A stretch of DNA of 64,000 nucleotides from Thinopyrum elongatum. Lineage: Eukaryota; Streptophyta; Magnoliopsida; Poales; Poaceae. Location of the stretch: assembly GCA_011799875.1 (NCBI GenBank), contig CM022301.1, positions 85,455,667-85,519,666 of the forward strand, read 5' to 3'. Made by a program: the position numbers and the translations under genes. The notes under the pieces were generated by a model. It did not search any database. It was given only the letters and a program-made list of their open reading frames with translations, and was not told the origin of the DNA. How positions within the stretch are numbered: the first letter of the stretch is position 1; every line of letters starts with the position of its first letter. Positions 53,292 through 63,840 of the stretch are shown here, one piece after another.

Positions 53292-55182
53292 ATGCCTGTT
53301 TTGAAACACAATTTGCCTGTTGAGACTCTTGGAGATCCTCTACCATCCAAGAGTGATCCTGTGTTTGATCTTAAACAATTACATGATACTCTAAAATATG
53401 CTTATCTCGATGAAAAGAAGATATATCCTGTTATTATTAGTGCTAATCTTCCAGAACATGAAGAAAACAAATTATTAAAAACTCTGAGGAAGCACCGTGC
53501 AGCTATTGGATATACTCTTGACGATCTCAAGGGCATTAGTCCCACTCTATGTCAGCATAAAATTAATATGGAACCTGATGCTAAACCAGTTGTTGATCAC
53601 CAGCGACGGTTGAATCCTAAGATGAAAGAAGTGGTAAGGAATGAAATATTAAAGCTTCTGGAAGCAGGTACAATCTATCCTATTGCTGATAGTAGATGGG
53701 TAAGTCCTGTTCATTGTGTCCCTAAGAAGGGAGGTATTACTGTTGTTCCTAATGATAAAAATGAATTGATTCCGCAAAGAATTGTCACAGGTTATAGAAT
53801 GGTGATTGATTTTAGAAAATTAAATAAAGCTACCAGGAAAGATCATTATCCTTTGCCATTCATTGGTCAAATGCTAGAAAGACTATCAAAACATACACAT
53901 TTTTTCTTTCTAGATGGTTATTCTGGTTTTTCCCAAATACCTGTGTCACAAGAGGATCAAGAAAAAACTACTTTTACATGCCCTTTTGGTACCTTTGCTT
54001 ATAGACGTATGCCTTTTGGTTTATGTAATGCACCTGCTACCTTTCAAAGATGTATTACTGCTATGTTCTTTGACTTTTCTGAAAAGATTGTTGAGGTTTT
54101 CATGGTTGATTTCTCCGTATACAGAACTTCTTTTGATGATTGCTTAAACAACCTTGATCGAGTTTTGCAGAGATATGAAGAAACTAATCTTGTCTTGAAT
54201 TGGGAGAAGTGCCACTTTATGGTTAATGAGGGTATTGTCTCAGGGCATAAAATTTCTGAAAGAGGTATTGAAGTTGATAAAGCTAAAGTTGATGCTATTG
54301 AAAAAATGTCGTGTCCTAAAGATATCAAAGGTATAAGAAGTTTCCTTGGTCATGCTGGTTTCTATATGAGATTTATCAAAGACTTCTCTAAAATTTCTAG
54401 GCCTCTTACTAATCTCTTGCAAAAAGATGTTCCATTTGTTTTTTATGATGATTGTGTAGAAGCATTTGAAATCCTTAAGAAAGCCTTGATTTCTGCAACT
54501 ATTGTTCAACCGCCTGATTGGAACCCACCCTTTGAAATTATGTGTGATGCTAGTGATTATGCTGTTGGTGTTGTTCTAGGACAAAGAGTTGATAAGAAAT
54601 TAAATGTTATCCATTATGCTAGTAAAACTCTAGACAGTGCTCAAAGAAATTATGCTACTACTGGAAAAAAAATTAGCAGTTGTGTTTGCTTGTGATAAAT
54701 TCAGATCTTATATTGTTGATTCTAAAGTAACTGTTCACACTGATCATGCTGCTATTAAATACCTTATGGAAAAGAAAGATGCTAAACCTAGACTCATTAG
54801 GTGGGTTCTCTTGCTACAAGAATTTGATTTACATATTATTGATCGAAAGGGAGCTGAGAACCCCATAGCAGACAACTTGTCTAGATTAGAAAATATTCTT
54901 GATGATCCACTACCTATTGATGATAGCTTTCCTGATGAACAATTAGCTATTATAAATGCTTCTCGTAGTACCCCATGGTATGCAGACTATGCTAATTATA
55001 TTGTTGTTAAATTTATACCACCTAGTTTTACATACCAATAAAAGAAAAAGTTTTTCTGTGATTTAAGACATTACTTTGGGGATGACCCACACCTTTATAA
55101 AGAAGGAGTAGATGGTGTTATTAGACGTTGTGTACCTGAGCATGAACAGGAACAGATCCTACGCAAGTGTCACTCCGAGGCG
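53292..55182 (+). pseudogene. RT-RNase H and start of integrase of Gypsy B
   Basis: RT motifs are present: LEAGTIYPIADSRWVSPVHC, VPKKGG, YRMVIDFRKLN, FFFLDGYSGFSQIPV, FAYRRMPFGLCNAPATFQRC. The catalytic box reads EVFMVDFSVY (54096-54125): the first of the two usual aspartates is Val (GTT, 54105-54107). RNase H follows (EIMCDASDYAVGVVLGQR); a frameshift in an A-run at about 54665-54672 separates [13 protein letters not shown] and [11 protein letters not shown]. The linker has a TAA at 55039, then the integrase start (HYFGDDPHLYKEGVDGVIRR) breaks off at 55182 in its zinc-binding motif. All enzymes are inactive. Confidence 0.87.
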
Positions 55183-56079
55183 CTAGAACGCCACCGGGGC
55201 CATCATCATGACGGCGATCTACACCAACAACTTCGACGCCGTCATCACCGACTCTCTCCCCCTCTATGCAACAATGTAACCTCTCTTTTACCCGCTGTAA
55301 TCTCTACTTAAACATGGTGCTCAATGCTATATATTATTTCTCAATGATGTGTGGCTACCATATGATGTTTGAGTAGATCCGTTTTGTCCTATGGGTTGAT
55401 TGATGATCATGATTGGTTTGAGTTGTATGTTTTATTATTGGTGCTGTCCTATGGTGCTCTTCGTGTCACGCAAGCGTGAGGGATCCCCGCTGTAGGGTTT
55501 GCAATATGTTCATGATTCGGTTATGGTGGGTTGCTAGAGTGACAGAAGCTTAAACCCGAGTAAGTAGGTTGTTTGCGTATGGGAGTAAAGAGGACTCGAT
55601 ACTTTAATGCTATGGTTGATTTTTATCTTAATGATCTTTAGTAGTTGCGGATGCTTGCTAGAGTTCCAATCATAAGTGCATATGATCCAAGTAGAGAAAG
55701 TATGTTAGCTTATGCCTCTTCCTCATATAAAATTGCAATAATGATTACCGGTCTAGTTATCGATTGCCTAGGGACAAATAACTTTCTTGTGAAAAAAAGC
55801 TCTCTACCAAAACTAACTTAATTGTTTCTTTATCTAAACAGCCCCTAGCTTTTATTTACGTGTTCTTTATTATCTTGCAAAACTATCCCTTCACACCTAC
55901 AAAGTACTTCTAGTTTCATACTTGTTCTAGGTAAAGCGAACGTTAAGTGTGCGTAGAGTTGTATCGGTGGTCGATAGAACTTGAGGGAATATTTGTTCTA
56001 CCTTTAGCTCCTCGTTTGGTTCGACACTCTTACTTATCGAGAAAGGCTACAATTGATCCCCTATACTTGTGGGTTATCA
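55183..56079 (+). mobile_element. LTR of element C, 5' part missing
   Basis: Matches the second half of the solo LTR (14458-15350, minus strand) from gccaccggggc / gacggcgatctacacc onward, ending gatcccctatacttgtgggt-tatca at 56079. The first ~600 bp, including the TGATACG start, is absent; element B's integrase abuts directly. Confidence 0.85.
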
Positions 56080-56090
56080 AGACCTTTTTC

Positions 56091-56107
56091 TGGCGCCGTT
56101 GCGGGGA
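56091..56107 (+). other. Primer-binding site of element C (one base shorter)
   Basis: TGGCGCCGTTGCGGGGA is the tRNA-Asp-type PBS of A with one C missing in the GCCGGGG run. Confidence 0.75.
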
Positions 56108-56202
56108 GCAATAGCGTGGGGTGAATATTCTCGTGTGTGCTTGTTTGCTTTATCACTAAGTAGATTTTATTTGCTATTCTAAGTTGTTCTCTATCTTTAG
56201 TT

Positions 56203-57552
56203 ATGGATATGGAACACAAAATACCAAAAAAATTAGGTGTACTTGCTACTCATGGAGATGGGGAACCTCCTAAAACCCTCGATGCTCGTTATGTGGAAAA
56301 TATTAAACACTACTTTGATAATCCTGAGAAAACCCCATTCAATTTGATAATGGGAGACACATTGGATCAATGTGAATACTTTAGGGATTATCACTTGACT
56401 CAAAAAGGGAAACTCCTATGGGATCAAATTCATATGTTGCATTGGTATGCTCGGGATCTATGCTTGAGATATGATTATACTTGTTGCTCTAGGATGAAGG
56501 CTCCACACGTTCCCTTTTCATGTAAATTTAATGATAATAAAACCTTGGCTTCTTATGCTAAAGGTATATATGATTACTATGATGTGGAACGAATAGAAGA
56601 ATTCGTTGCTTTTAAGGGTGCTTATGAAATTGAATCTTTATTTGAAAAGTGTGAAAATTATGATGATGCTATTTACAGACCTGAAAATTATGCTATACTT
56701 AAATATTGCTATGAGAATTATGAATATAATGCCGATATTGATGAGTTTATTGAGAAAGTCTCCGCTGTCCAAGAAGAGACTAATATTTTGCAGGAAACTA
56801 TGGAAGAAGAAATTGATGACACTATGAGCTCATTAGATGAAAAAGATGATGAGGAGAGCGAAGAACAAAAGGAGTAAGAGCGGATAGATCACCCATGCCC
56901 ACCTTCTAATGAGAGTAACTCTTCAACTCATACATTGTTTAATTTCCCTTCGTGCTTACCGAAGGATGAAAGCTATGATGATTGCTATGATCCCTTGGAT
57001 TCGTTTGAAATATCCCTTTTTGATGAACTTGATGCTTGCTATGCTTGTGTCCATGATGCCAATATGAATGTTGCTTAAGGAGATGAACTTGCTATAGTTC
57101 CTTATGTTAAGAATGAAATTGTTGCTATTGCACCCACGCATGATAGTCCTATTATCTTTTTGAATTCTCCCAACTACACTATATCGGAGAAGTTTGCGCT
57201 TATTAAGGATTATATTGATGGGTTGCGTTTTACTACTACACATGATGATTTTGATAGATATAATATGCATGTGCTTGCTGCTCCTACTTGCAATTATTAT
57301 GAGAGAGGAACTACATCTCCGCCTCTCTATGTTTCCAATGCGATAAAATTGCAAGAAACTATTTATGCTATGTATTGGCCTTTACTTGATGTGCATGAAT
57401 TGTTCTTTTATGACATGCCGATGCATAGGAAGAGAGTTAGACTTCATTGTTGCATGATATATGTTACTTTGTGCTCACTACTAAATCACAAATCATTGTT
57501 AATTAAAATTGGCTTTGATATACCTTGGGATCCGGGTGGATCCATTAGTTGA
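56203..57552 (+). pseudogene. Long ORF of element C, unknown function, two stops
   Basis: From ATG 56203 (MDMEHKIPKKLGVLATHGDG) a single frame covers 450 codons with TAA at 56875-56877 and 57076-57078 and no frameshift. The first part has aromatic and charged residues (KLLWDQIHMLHWYARDLCLR, SYAKGIYDYYDVERIEEF); after an acidic stretch (SSLDEKDDEESEEQKE) comes ETIYAMYWPLLDVHELFFYD. I see no CCHC knuckle, DTG protease or RT motif. It may be a Gag-like or accessory protein particular to this non-autonomous family. Conservation of one frame over 1.35 kb argues it was once translated. Confidence 0.65.
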
Positions 57553-59108
57553 GCACTATATGCCTAGCTTAATGGCTTTAAAGAAAGCGCTGCCAGGGAG
57601 ACAACCCGGAAGTTTTAGAGAGTCATTTATTTCTATTGAGTGCTTTTTTAAAAAGTTTAAAAAACAAAAAAATAAAGTGGGGAACCTAAAGCTTTTCAAA
57701 AAGAAAAGTGAAAGTAAGAAGGACGAGCACCGTTGAAGTGGGGGAGCTCCTTGAACTTTGTTCATGCCCATGAAAACTTTGCAAATCTTGAATTACAAAA
57801 ATTTTCAACAAAAATAATTATCCCCTTGTACAAATCCATTGTATTATAAAAATAATGTGCCAAGATTTGCCTTTAGGATGATTAGATTGCTTGTTGGTAT
57901 GTGCGGTGCAAAAACAGAAACTTTGGCTGCAGTGCGTGATTTTAATTTTTTTACTGGAATGTCAAAAGCTTATGAAACTTTTTGCACAATATTTATATAC
58001 AAATGTTTTATTTTTTCCTAATTTTTCAGAATTTGTAGAGTTACAGAAGTATGGTGAATGTTCAGATTACTACAGACTGTCCTGTTTTTGACAGATTCTG
58101 TTTTTGATGCATTGTTTTACTCGTTTTGATGAAATTATCTATTGTATCGGTGGTATAAGCCATGGAAAAGTTATATTACAGTAGCTACAATGCAAAAACA
58201 AAATATGAATTGGTTGGCAACAGTACTTAAAGTTGTAATTTGCTTTATTATACTAACGGATCTCACGAGGGTTTTGTTAAGTTTTGTGTGATTGAAGTTT
58301 TCAAATTTTGGGTGAGATCACGATGGATGAAGGAATAAGGAGTGGCAAGAGCCTAAGATTGGGGATGCTTGAGGTACCCCAAGGTAATATTCAAGGACTC
58401 CCAAGCAACTAAGCTTGGGGATGCCCCGGAAGGCATCCCCTCTTTCTTCTAACGACCATCGGCAATTTTACTTGAAGCTATATTTTTATTCGTCACATGA
58501 TATGCGTAAATCTTGGAGCATCATGTGCTTTTTATTTTTCCTTTTTCGTTTATTCACCATGCTGGTATGAGACAGTCCTTGGTTGATTTATAGAATGCTT
58601 CATGCACTTCACTTATATATTTTGAGTATGGCTTTATAGAATGCTTCTTGTGCTTCACTTATATCATTTGAAGTGTGGATTGCCTATTTCTCTACACATA
58701 GAAAACTGCCATTTGTAGAATGCTCTTTTGCTTCACTTATATTTGTTAGAGCGTGGGCATATCTTTTGTAGAAAGAATTAAACTCTCATGCTTCACTTAT
58801 ATCTATTTAGAGAGTTATCAGGAATTGGTCATTCACATGGTTAGTCATAAAATCCTACATAAAACTTGTAGATCACTGAATACGATATGTTTGATTCCTT
58901 GCAATAGTTTTGCGATATAAAGATGGTGATATTAGAGTCATGCTAGTGAGTAATTGTGGATTGATAGAAATACTTGTGTTAAGGTTTGTGATTCCCGAAG
59001 CATGCACGTATGGTGAACCGTTATGTGATGAAGTCGGTGTCGTGGGAACGATTCCGACAATAATAAGGGATAGGGTAAAGGAGCATGATCTATCGAGATG
59101 CATATGGG
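57553..59108 (+). other. 3' non-coding region of element C
   Basis: AT-rich. It contains gcgctgccagggagacaacc right after the ORF, a loose repeat of tgcttcacttatat with variable spacing (58605-58800, at least four copies), and the hairpin at 58417-58440. No 3' LTR is reached. Confidence 0.6.
58417..58440. other. Perfect 9-bp hairpin next to a PPT-like tract
   Basis: ggggatgcc-ccggaa-ggcatcccc, directly after aagctt; the tract aagcttggggatg resembles the PPT of element A (aagcttgggggat). Confidence 0.7.
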
Positions 59109-59674
59109 TGACACGGTGATTTTAGCGAGTTCGGGCCTCTCACGGTGGAGATAACAGCCCTATGTCTCGTGCTCCGGAGAGGCTTTGTTTTATCTGAGTA
59201 TGTATCCGGAGATTACAATGTATGTGAGAGCGAGGAGAACGGATCCCCATGCATGAGCTAAGTCCGGAGACTAGAGAGGAAGAGAGAAGTAGAAGAAAAA
59301 GAGCCCCCCCATAGTCTAGTGGTGGGGGTGGCTTATATAGAGTGCGCCACCTCCTCACCTCCTATGTTACAAAGAAGGGCATAAATGCCATAATGTCAGC
59401 CCACTACGAAACCTCCACTATGAGAATGATGCTTCGACTGCCTCGTTGACTGTTTGGTCTTCGCATATCCGAGTGAGATCAGGTGCTCCGAGTTGAATGA
59501 GTTCGTCGAGTGGAGTGCTATGCTCTGAGTGGTTGTTGCCTTCCGAGTGAATGTCACTCTGCAGAACATCTGACTGCTGATCTGGCCCTGGGGCCTAGTA
59601 TAAGGTGTGTGGTGTCCTAGGGTAGGGTCTTTAGGTCAGGCCTGTTACCCTACCCCCAATACATGTCCTCGTCA
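59109..59674 (-). mobile_element. 3' LTR of a Tat-like Gypsy element
   Basis: Minus-strand LTR of 566 bp from TGACGAGGACATG (59674) to AAAATCACCGTGTCA (59109). It has a TATA box (ctatataagccacc, about 59330-59341) and a PPT-like ttcgggggctaa immediately upstream (59675-59686). As it borders element C directly with no PBS, it is the 3' LTR. The rest of the element extends rightward beyond the window. Confidence 0.72.
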
Positions 59675-59959
59675 TTAGCCCCCGAATCGGTCGAGGTTGA
59701 GCGGGTCGAGTCGAGGTGAATTCCCAGATGAGTCGAGTGCTACGGAGGCGCTCATGAACTCCCTCTGGTCACCCGACGGTCTCATCTCCGTGTGTTGCCT
59801 TGACGGATTCCGGACTACATGGTGTCTCAGTGAAATGAGCTCAAATGGGTCCGCGGAGGAGCGTTAAACTCACCTTATAGCAAAAAAAAAATTGGAGTGA
59901 TTTGGAGCTGGTCCTGCATCGAGTAACTGATTACTCGGAATTTCTTCACGCTTGGAACG

Positions 59960-60560
59960 TGTCTTTTTTTGTTGTTTGGCCGTCACTCGGACCGGGCGGA
60001 CCGTTCCGAGTGGATACCATTCCAGTGGGGGCACGCTAAGTGCACCCACTAGGTGTAGTCCCCGAGACTGCCGTCGACTGCGGGCAGTCGGCGGGAGTCT
60101 TAGAGCCTGTCTTTTTTGTTGTTGTTTGGCCGTCACTCGGACCGGGCGGACCGTTCCGAGTGGATACCATTCCAGTGGGGGCACGCTGAGTGCACCCACT
60201 GGGTGTAGTCCCCAAGACTGTCGTCGACTGCGGGCAGTCGGCGGGAGTCTTAGAGCCTATCTTTTTTGTTGTTGTTTGGCCGTCACTCGGACCGGGCGGA
60301 CCGTTCCGAATGGATACCATTCCAGTGGGGGCACGCTGAGTGCACCCACTGGGTGTAGTCCCCGAGACCGCCGTCAACTGCGGGCAGTCGGCGGGAGTCT
60401 TAGAGACTGTCTTTTTTTTGTTGTTTGGCCGTCACTCGGACTGGGCGGACCGTTCCGAGTGGATACCATTCTAGTGGGAGCACGCTGAGTGCACCCACTG
60501 GGTGTAGTCCCCGAGACCGCCGTCGACTGCGGGCAGTAGGCGGGAGTCTTAGAGCCTGTC
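59960..60560. repeat. 150-bp tandem repeat, four copies
   Basis: ggccgtcactcgg occurs at 59978, 60128, 60278 and 60427 (spacings 150, 150, 149). Units run through accgttccgagtggatacc, attccagtgggggcacgct, gagtgcacccactgggtgta and ctgcgggcagtcggcgggag, and are about 95 percent alike by eye. Confidence 0.93.
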
Positions 60561-61509
60561 TTCTGGTCTGGAACTGAATTAAACGGGTGAACCCTCGTGC
60601 GCTCGGCACGGTAAATGACTTCAGCCTAGAACTGTGGCAGGTCTTCATGCATTCGGAATGGGTCATCATGCACTCGGCATGGTAAATAAGTTCAGTCTGG
60701 AGCTGAATCAGTTGGACTGATCTTCATGCACTTGGCACGGTAAGAAAATTCATCCTGGAACTGGGTCAAGCAGGTGAACCTTCGTGCACTCAGCACGGTA
60801 AATAACTTCGGTCCTGAAACTGCCGACTGGAGAGAAAAGTTGGACACTGCAAGGAGTACTCGTTCCAGTAGTACTTCTTACATTGACCGTTAGCTTCTTG
60901 TTTTCACCCTTTTGCATGAAAGGGGTATTTGTCCGAGTGGATGTGCTTCCCGACTGATCGGGGTATGTTGAGTGCGAGGAAAAACTTGGTGGCACTCGTA
61001 TGTCTCCCGGAGGAGATAGACTAGTGGTCCGATGTGGACGTGCCATGAAACCCGAGTGGCGAGGCTAGTGCGTGGACTGACTCTCCGGAGAGAGGCCACT
61101 CATTATCCCAGGGGAACACCAGCACATGACATCTCCGAGTCCAAGTTTGTGAAACTGACGCCTTGGAGCCTAGAAGAAGGCCCAAGTGTATCCGTAGAGG
61201 AGCGTCTTTTTCACCCTTTTGCAGTTCTGAAGATGACTCCAGGTAATGATTTGGGCGATCGTCCGAGTGGACGGTGCTACCCTCATAGATCTTCGGCGGA
61301 CCGAGCATGTATGGTCAGAAAAATATTCCTGATGTGATTAACAGATTGATCAAATGGGCGTAACCCCTAAGGGTGGCATGGCCCACGGCTGGGCGGAGCC
61401 CCCGAGTGATGCTCGAAAGAGGTATGCTTGCTACAGAGTGCGATATGAGGTTTGATCATATGAGTAACTTAATCGTTCCTGTGTTGGGGTGTAGTGGTGA
61501 AGACATGTC

Positions 61510-61885
61510 CAACTGATGGTGACGCGCGGGGCGGCCGAGGGGCGAGGATGTGTACAGCCGAGTGATGACACGCGGGGTGGCCGAGTGGTGAAGAAGTGCA
61601 CAACCGAGTGGCGACGCGCGGGCGGCCGAGTGGTGAAGACGAACACAACCGAGTGGTGACGCGTGTGGCGGCCGAGTGGTGAGGACGTGCACAACCGAGT
61701 GGTGACGCGTGGGGAGGCTGAGTGGTGAGGAAGTGCACAACCGAGTGGTGACGCGCGGGTGGCCGAGTGGTGAAGACGAGCACAACCGAGTGGTGACGCG
61801 TGGGGCGGCCGAGTGGCGAGGACGTGCACAACCGAGTGGTGACGCGTGGGGAGGCTGAGTGGTGAGGATGCGCGGGGCAGCCGAG
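61510..61885. repeat. ~46-bp tandem repeat, about eight copies
   Basis: ccgagtg(g/a)(t/c)gac(g/a)cg occurs at 61558, 61604, 61649, 61695, 61741, 61786 and 61832 (spacing 45-46). The unit is about accgagtggtgacgcgnggg-gcggccgagtggtgaagacgngcaca. Confidence 0.9.
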
Positions 61886-63059
61886 TGAAAGACTACGTGT
61901 CCAGCCAAGTGGCAAAGACGGTCCTCGGAGGAGTTAGCCAGATGTTTTCGAAGATGATGTAGCGACGAGGTTGGTGTAGTGTGGTTGCGACGCAACAAGA
62001 CCGGCGCGACAACTAAGCCTGAGTAGGAACGAAGATGGCGCACGGAGCATCTGAGTGATTATGTAACTTGTCAAAGTGGCGGATCGGATGCATTTGTTTG
62101 AAGTGAAAGATCTGTCTGGTGATGAAGTACTCGACCACTAAGGAGAGTGTCATTCCGAATGAGCTGTAGCCCCCGAGTGCGGCGTAGCCCCCGAGCATAC
62201 TATACGCTTCGACCGCGGTCCTGTCGGAACACAATTAATATAGTTTTGAGTGGATAAATTGTAATTCATCGAGTCGGACTCGGGTAATGGTGAGGAGGAG
62301 CTTCCGAGTGATGCTCGAAAGAGGCAAACTCGCAAAGGAGTGAAGTGTGCAGTTTGATTACAAAAGTGACTTATCTGTCTCATGCCTGACGAGGTCTATA
62401 TCATTGATACGATGAAGAGGATCCCACAGAGGGGTCGGCCGGATGTGTTTGAAGTCAACAGAGCGACAAGGTTGGTGTTGTGGTGCGCTAGAACCGGTAC
62501 GGTGACTGAGTCCGAGTAGCGTTGAAGTTGGCGCATAGGGCCGTCGAGTGGTTGCGTAATTTGTGTATGAAAAATAGCACAAGCCAATGTAACAATTTCT
62601 CGCGGAAATTTGATGTGTGCTGAAAAAATTTGTGTGAATAACACCCATAGACACCCGCTGGGAGTGCAAGGGGCTTGCTGGTTAACCAGCAAGAGTCTGG
62701 AAGAGCAAAGGATCCGTTCGAACTTGTCAAAGTGAAGGATCCGACTGAACTCGTTGGAGTACTGGCTCAAATAAAATGGAAGTGTAGTGTTTCGACTGAG
62801 TTGCAGCCCCGGAGGACTGATGCAAACTCGAAATGAAGAACACATGGTGTTTGTGAATGATGTATGCGAAAAAATGGAAGTTGGACTCGGGAGTCACATA
62901 ACCAGTACTAAGCAAGTATGTGAAAATAAGCAGCCGACCGTAGAGGTACACTCGGTGGCGTGGCCTCCGAGTGAACATGATGTGTGAATTACAGGATACT
63001 CGGGAACGCGGAAATAACAGAATGTAGCGCATGTAGAATGACTTAGCTGTCTGAAGGCG

Positions 63060-63840
63060 CGCGAGTGGCCGAGTGGTGAAGATGTGTTCAACCGATGTCA
63101 ATGCGCGGGGCGATTGATTGATGTAGATGTGTCTCACCGAGTGGCGACGCGCGGGGCGGCCGAGTGGTGATGTGGTGACCAACCGAGAGGCGACGCGAGG
63201 GGCGGTCGAGTGGTGATGAGGTGACCAACCAAGTGGCGACGCGCGGGGCGGCCGAGTGGTGATGAGGTGACCAACCAAGAGGCGACGCGCGGGGCGGCCG
63301 AGTGGTGATGAGGTGACCAACCAAGAGGCGACGCGCGGGGCGGCCGAGTGGTGATGAGGTGACCAACTAAGAAGCGACGCGCGGGGCGGCCGAGTCTGGC
63401 AAGTTGATGAAGACGTGCCCAACTAAGCGGCGACGCGCGGGGCGGCTGAGCGGGCAAGTCGATGAAGACGGGCCCAACTGAGCGGCGACGCGCGGGGCGG
63501 CTGAGCGGGCAAGTTGATGAAGACGCGCACAACTGAGCGGCGACGCGCGGGGCGGCCGAGCGCACAAGTTGGTGAAGACGCGCCCAACTGAGCGGCGACG
63601 CGCGGGGCGGCCGAGCAGGCAAGTCGCTGAAGACGTGCCCAACTGAGCGGCGACGCGCGGGGCGGTCGAGCGGGCAAGTCGATGAAGACGTGCCCAACTG
63701 AGCGGCGATGCGCGGGGCGGCCGAGCGGGCAAGTTGATGAAAACGCACACAACTGAGTGGCGACGCGCGGGGCGGCCGAGCGGGCAAGTTGATGAAGACG
63801 CGCACAACTAAGCGGCGACGCGCGGGGCAGCCGAGTGATG
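63060..63840. repeat. Tandem array switching from ~46-bp to ~55-bp units
   Basis: From about 63140 to 63380 gcgacgcgcggggcgg recurs every ~46 bp with gtggtgatgaggtgaccaac between. From about 63380 to 63840 the spacing becomes ~55 bp and the spacer is gcaagtygatgaagacg. The core is the same as in the array at 61510-61885. Confidence 0.9.

Larger units (their letters stand above)
49979..55182 (+). mobile_element. Gypsy element B: 5' LTR, gag, decayed pol, 3' end lost
   Basis: Starts with an LTR at 49979 inside the LINE and runs through PBS, gag, protease, RT, RNase H and the beginning of integrase. It stops at 55182, where it is fused to LTR sequence of element C. The second LTR and target duplication are therefore missing. 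Coding sequence holds at least two stops and two frameshifts upstream of the last piece. The domain order is that of a Ty3/Gypsy element. Confidence 0.88.
55183..59108 (+). mobile_element. Element C: partial LTR, PBS, one non-pol ORF (non-autonomous Gypsy-like)
   Basis: Begins in the middle of an LTR whose family is identified by the solo LTR at 14458-15954. It has a PBS, then an ORF without gag, protease, RT or integrase motifs, then ~1.5 kb of non-coding DNA. It ends at 59108, where another LTR retrotransposon is inserted. The missing first part of the LTR and the missing 3' LTR leave it incomplete. Sharing of LTR tail and PBS with A and B suggests mobilisation in trans. Confidence 0.78.

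Noticed and set aside
61510..63840. CRISPR-like appearance (short repeats with spacers)
   Set aside because: The spacers are themselves repeated, there are no cas genes, and this is plant nuclear retroelement DNA.
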